NCBI GenBank assembly: GCA_035517695.1
Contig: DATIYI010000423.1
Coordinates: 39,064-103,063 of the forward strand
Length of the DNA stretch: 64,000 bases
Direction: 5' to 3'
Source: DATFVJ01 sp035517695
GTDB lineage: Bacteria > Actinomycetota > Actinomycetes > Streptosporangiales > Streptosporangiaceae
Positions 62,201 to 64,000 of this stretch are shown here, piece by piece; positions within the stretch are counted from its first letter, which is position 1; every line of letters starts with the position of its first letter. Under the pieces are notes generated by a model. It was not told where the DNA came from and did not search any database. It saw only the letters and a program-made list of their open reading frames with translations. Position numbers and translations under genes: made by a program.

Positions 62201-62884
62201 CTTGACCCGGTAACCAGCGGCGATGACCCGCCAGCAGAAGTCGATGTCGTCGCGGAACAGCTGAAGGCTGGGGTCGAAGCCGCCGACCCGGTCCCATACG
62301 TCACGGCGGATGAGCATGCCCCCGCTGCCGACAGCCAGCACGTCACGTTGGCCGTCGTGCTGGCCCTGGTCGAGTTCGTCCGGTTCGAGACCTGTTTCCC
62401 TGCGACCGGCCCCGTCGATCGTGATGCCCGCCTCTATGACGACCCGCTGGTCTTCCCATGCCCTGACCTTCGGACCGAGGACGGCGGCACCGGGGGAGGC
62501 GCTGGCGGCATCGAGCAGGTGTCCGAGAGCTTCCTGATCGGGTGCGCAGTCATCGTGCAGCAACCAGATCCATTCGACGATCTCACCCGTGCTGCGCCCG
62601 GCCGCGGTCACCGGGGTATTGGCAGCCCGTTGCCGCAACGCGTGGGTGATAGCGGCGCCGAATCCAATGCCGCGGTCCGCCCCGAACACCGAGCCGGTGC
62701 CGAACACGTTGGTGAGCAGCTTGCCGCTGCGGTCCCTGCTGCCGGTGTCGACGGCGACGACGCGGTCAACCGGCCGCGTCTGCTCGCGTACCGCGCTGGC
62801 GACGTCAGGAAGCCAGCGGGCCCCGTCGTGCGCGACGATGACGGCAGTAACGACATGCTGGGCATTCGAATCTTTGGGCGACAC
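59252..62884 (-). CDS. Large membrane glycosyltransferase (GT2 head, polytopic body)
   Basis: About 1210 residues if GTG 62884 is used; the frame is open to 63031, with ATG 63013 another option and no strong ribosome site. An N-terminal GT2 domain (VTAVIVAHDGARWLP, DTGSRDRSGKL, LLHDDCAPD, VGGFDPSLQLFRDDIDFCWRV) is followed by about 14 hydrophobic segments (to about residue 850), then an extracellular part (LRTLVLRSGPGPLRYAVLRNADP) and a last helix. The cytoplasmic tail is Arg/Pro/Ala-rich with six HAAGV copies. Probable lipid-linked sugar transfer for a surface polymer; acceptor unknown. It is always paired with DUF5719 at this locus in actinomycetes, as far as I know. Confidence 0.87.
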   Translation of the reverse strand: MSPKDSNAQHVVTAVIVAHDGARWLPDVASAVREQTRPVDRVVAVDTGSRDRSGKLLTNVFGTGSVFGADRGIGFGAAITHALRQRAANTPVTAAGRSTGEIVEWIWLLHDDCAPDQEALGHLLDAASASPGAAVLGPKVRAWEDQRVVIEAGITIDGAGRRETGLEPDELDQGQHDGQRDVLAVGSGGMLIRRDVWDRVGGFDPSLQLFRDDIDFCWRVIAAGYRVKLVTDAIVHHVEASARQYRPISVAGSGRTERPRRLDRQNALFVLFANLPAAPMLAAIGRNTVGALLHALFLLVRKQPGPAWDEITALASVLAHPFRLLQARRRRAPGRRRAYPMVRSFMPKGQTAGRITEVIGTALGGSQPATHSRAGASAEDEEEETLLTDSGLAQRLMTNPGVLTATGLTIVALVAEHSLLRGGWLGGGALVPVWGGASNLWREYLAGYHDVGLGTAANTPPYVAVLALLSTVFGGKPWLAVDVLLLGCVPLAGITAYLAAGRITVHTSARVWAACTYALLPVATGAIAAGRIGTAVAFVLVPVIGVLVGRMLTTPGRRGRQSAWAAGLVVAVAAAFVPLVWAVSLVGAAAALMTFGRGGSRRVAIHFGIVALVPAVLLAPWTLDLFMRPSLFLLEAGATGKGLTNPRLPASSLFLLSPGGPGLPPVWVTGGLALAGLVAVFLSRRHVLVAVGWAIALVGLLTAIAVSRAKVAPPAGGPAVPGWPGVALALTAAGVLLAAVTVSESWPGLPRSGLPRSGGLRRTGGVVIALAACSTPALVAGMWVVSGVRGPLTGTRSSVLPEFVTASATGGARLRTLVLRSGPGPLRYAVLRNADPLIGTPELAQPPSAQRVLDSVVAGLSTGTGADLGDDGHALSQFAIGYVLLPAPMNQVLVRVLDGTPGLQPVSLTGSFGLWQVTDVTARVRVVESDGTVVPVRSGRVDVVGARVPSAGGTLVLAEPADASWRASLNGHSLMPLARPVDGWAQGFNLPAGGSNIDISRSMLTRQIILGLEALAVIVVVALALPSARAQAMAKADEQDEEPAVGGGAERRHSRRKPASVKRSSRARGVPRRRPATSGRSARNPAVDGVPSGTAAPRGTGGRSGADGGPRVAARPGGRARPGTHAAAVHAAGVHAAGVHAAGVHAAGVHAAGVQGAGVEQAVPPGGRAAARPAPASPRSPRPAGPRSSAPPAAAEAPRGSGSDAPGRPG
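59420..59515. repeat. 15-nt tandem repeat x6 (HAAGV)
   Basis: About six copies of gtgcacccctgccgc, in frame, near the C-terminus of the glycosyltransferase. Only single-base changes distinguish them. Confidence 0.9.
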
Positions 62885-63234
62885 GGGTCCACTTGCTCGT
62901 GGGAGGGATTGGCCACCAATCAGCCCTCTGGGGCCTGGCACGACGGGTGGTACGCGAGACAATACGCGAATGCGAGCCCGCACGAGGGGGGACCTGCAGG
63001 ACAGGTCGGGCATACGGCAAAGACGCCTCAATGACCAGTCGCGGCGGCTACGGTGTGCTTCGTGGATCCTGGTGGATGGGGGCGGCTAAAGGCGGCGTCC
63101 GGCAAGGCATTGCTTGTTCTCGAGGACCCGACAGAGGGGCGGTCGGCGACGATGACAGCGCGGCCCCACGACCCTGTCGTCGTCTGGGGTCGTGCGCGGT
63201 ATCGTCGTGGCGCCGAACATCGATGAATCGTGCC

Positions 63235-63516
63235 CTAGACGACCTGCCGCTTCAGGCGGCGCCGCTCACGTTCGGAGAGCCCGCCCCAGATGCCGAACCG
63301 CTCGTCGTGCGCGAGCGCGTACTCAAGGCACTCGGCACGGACGTCGCAGGCGCGGCACACCTTCTTAGCTTCCCTGGTCGATCCGCCCTTCTCCGGGAAA
63401 AACGCTTCCGGATCGGTCTGCGCGCACAAAGCGCGTTCCTGCCAGCCCAGATCCTCGACTTCATCTATGCCTTTGCCGAATGCGCCGTGCGCCAGCGGGA
63501 TAATCACCTCGCTCAA
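63235..63516 (-). CDS. whiB2: WhiB-family iron-sulfur regulator (WhiB2/WhiB type)
   Basis: 93 residues. The four cluster cysteines are in RALCAQTDPEAFFPEKGG ... KKVCRACDVRAECLEYAL, spaced as in the family, followed by FGIWGGLSERERRRLKRQ, the GVWGG turn and basic tail that bind sigma factor and DNA. The start is TTG 63516, because AGGAGG lies exactly 6 nt upstream; GTG 63507 is the alternative. Septation and development regulator in mycobacteria and streptomycetes. A SigA-like promoter lies about 77-106 nt upstream. Stands at the same place as whiB2 in the manB region of mycobacteria. Confidence 0.95.
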   Translation of the reverse strand: MSEVIIPLAHGAFGKGIDEVEDLGWQERALCAQTDPEAFFPEKGGSTREAKKVCRACDVRAECLEYALAHDERFGIWGGLSERERRRLKRQVV

Positions 63517-63592
63517 AGCGCACCTCCTACCCCTGTCGGAGCCCCCAAGGCTCGCGCCCATCTCCCCAAGAGACGCAAACCACATTGATGGA

Positions 63593-63622
63593 ATTACACC
63601 CGCGTGTCTTGCTCGAAGTCAA
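63593..63622 (-). promoter_or_regulatory. SigA-type promoter of whiB
   Basis: TTGACT (63622-63617) and TGTAAT (63598-63593) on the minus strand, spacing 18 nt. It is the best -35/-10 pair seen in the window, upstream of the TTG start with a leader of about 70 nt. Confidence 0.7.
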
Positions 63623-63863
63623 GCGGGATCGGTGGTAGTGGCAGCGCTCTTGTCCGCGATCATGCAAAAAGTCTGGTCGGCCGATCCTGGGATCCCAGGA
63701 CGAGTCTCGCGGCGACCCTTGTCGCCACGCCCTACCGCGACCGGCTTCGCTGGGCCTGCGCATGCGTGCGCCGGCGTCGGGGGCCGCGAGGCGCCACTGC
63801 TCGCCAACGCGGCCGCCGCCACCGCGGACGTTGCGGTCGCGGATTCCGGGGCCTCACGCGCTG

Positions 63864-64000
63864 TTAGTAGGGATCGGCGGTGGTCCGGTAGGTCCGCCGG
63901 GATGGGGCGGTCCAGTGGAAGATGCCTGGCTGGGGCTGGGTGAGTTGCCAGCCGGGAGCCTGCTTGACTTGGTGGTGCCGGCGGCACAGGGGTCCGAGGT
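63864..64000 (-). CDS. C-terminal end of a DUF222/HNH endonuclease-type protein (runs off right edge)
   Basis: The last 45 codons are visible, ending at TAA 63864. LGPLCRRHHQVKQAPGWQLT followed by QPQPGIFHWTAPSRRTYRTT is the typical end of actinobacterial DUF222 (13E12-repeat-like) proteins with an HNH nuclease domain: the LCRRHHQVK segment holds the final Cys/His of the HNH zinc-finger core. The N-terminal DUF222 domain would lie outside the window. These genes are often multicopy and repeat-associated. The 347 nt between it and whiB contain no other gene that I recognise. Confidence 0.75.
   Translation of the reverse strand, partial: LGPLCRRHHQVKQAPGWQLTQPQPGIFHWTAPSRRTYRTTADPY

Overview
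The window is high-GC, densely coded DNA from an actinomycete. The evidence is the WhiB regulator, the MtrA-MtrB-LpqB system, Rv3235-like and DUF3499 proteins, WXG100 (ESAT-6-like) proteins, the 180-kDa NAD-glutamate dehydrogenase, and frequent GTG/TTG starts. Gene order follows the conserved secA - hpf - lpqB - mtrB - mtrA - ahcY and SIS protein - manB - DUF3499 - metallopeptidase - whiB order known from mycobacteria and streptomycetes. A Streptosporangiales-like organism seems most likely, but the sequence alone does not fix the order or genus.

Layout. 1-13 kb: 5' part of prfB, a secreted protein, giant NAD-glutamate dehydrogenase, a tryptophan 2,3-dioxygenase stub, acetoacetyl-CoA synthetase, a lipoprotein, a HAF-repeat secreted protein and a truncated HAD gene. 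13-22 kb: a TetR/MFS divergent pair with a clear operator, proline-catabolic P5C dehydrogenase (pruA), and a heterodimeric ABC exporter with one degenerate ATP site. 22-29 kb: DUF6912, Vsr endonuclease, HAD hydrolase, NagZ and NagA (N-acetylglucosamine/cell-wall recycling), then a decayed patch with a LuxR tail and a frameshifted secreted-protein pseudogene. 29-48 kb: conserved core: Rv3235-like, secA, a HGxxPAAW-type membrane protein, a YcaQ-type glycosylase, a NarL regulator, hpf, lpqB, mtrB, mtrA, mtnA, DUF72, MFS, two different S-adenosylhomocysteine hydrolases, and MerR. 48-64 kb: M50 peptidase, CDF transporter, SIS isomerase, Trm112, manB, DUF3499, metallopeptidase, four type VII secretion (ESX) substrate-type genes, DUF5719, a large glycosyltransferase, whiB, and the 3' end of a DUF222/HNH gene.

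How the genes work together. MtrAB-LpqB is a signalling unit for cell-wall and division control. mtnA and ahcY belong to the methionine/SAM cycle. The SIS isomerase and manB feed mannose-sugar activation. The DUF5719 gene overlaps the glycosyltransferase gene by 4 nt and probably acts with it at the envelope.

The most unusual property is the density of short tandem repeats. Within genes, units are multiples of 3 nt and make low-complexity inserts: AET x11 plus variants in an ABC exporter, GGAEPV x7 in TetR, RVT in HAD, HAAGV in the glycosyltransferase, and others in SecA, MtrB and a lipoprotein. At gene ends and in leaders, units are often 14, 16 or 17 nt. Three or four of these arrays span a stop codon, so the stop is copied into successive frames. 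I found no rRNA, tRNA, CRISPR array or intact transposase.
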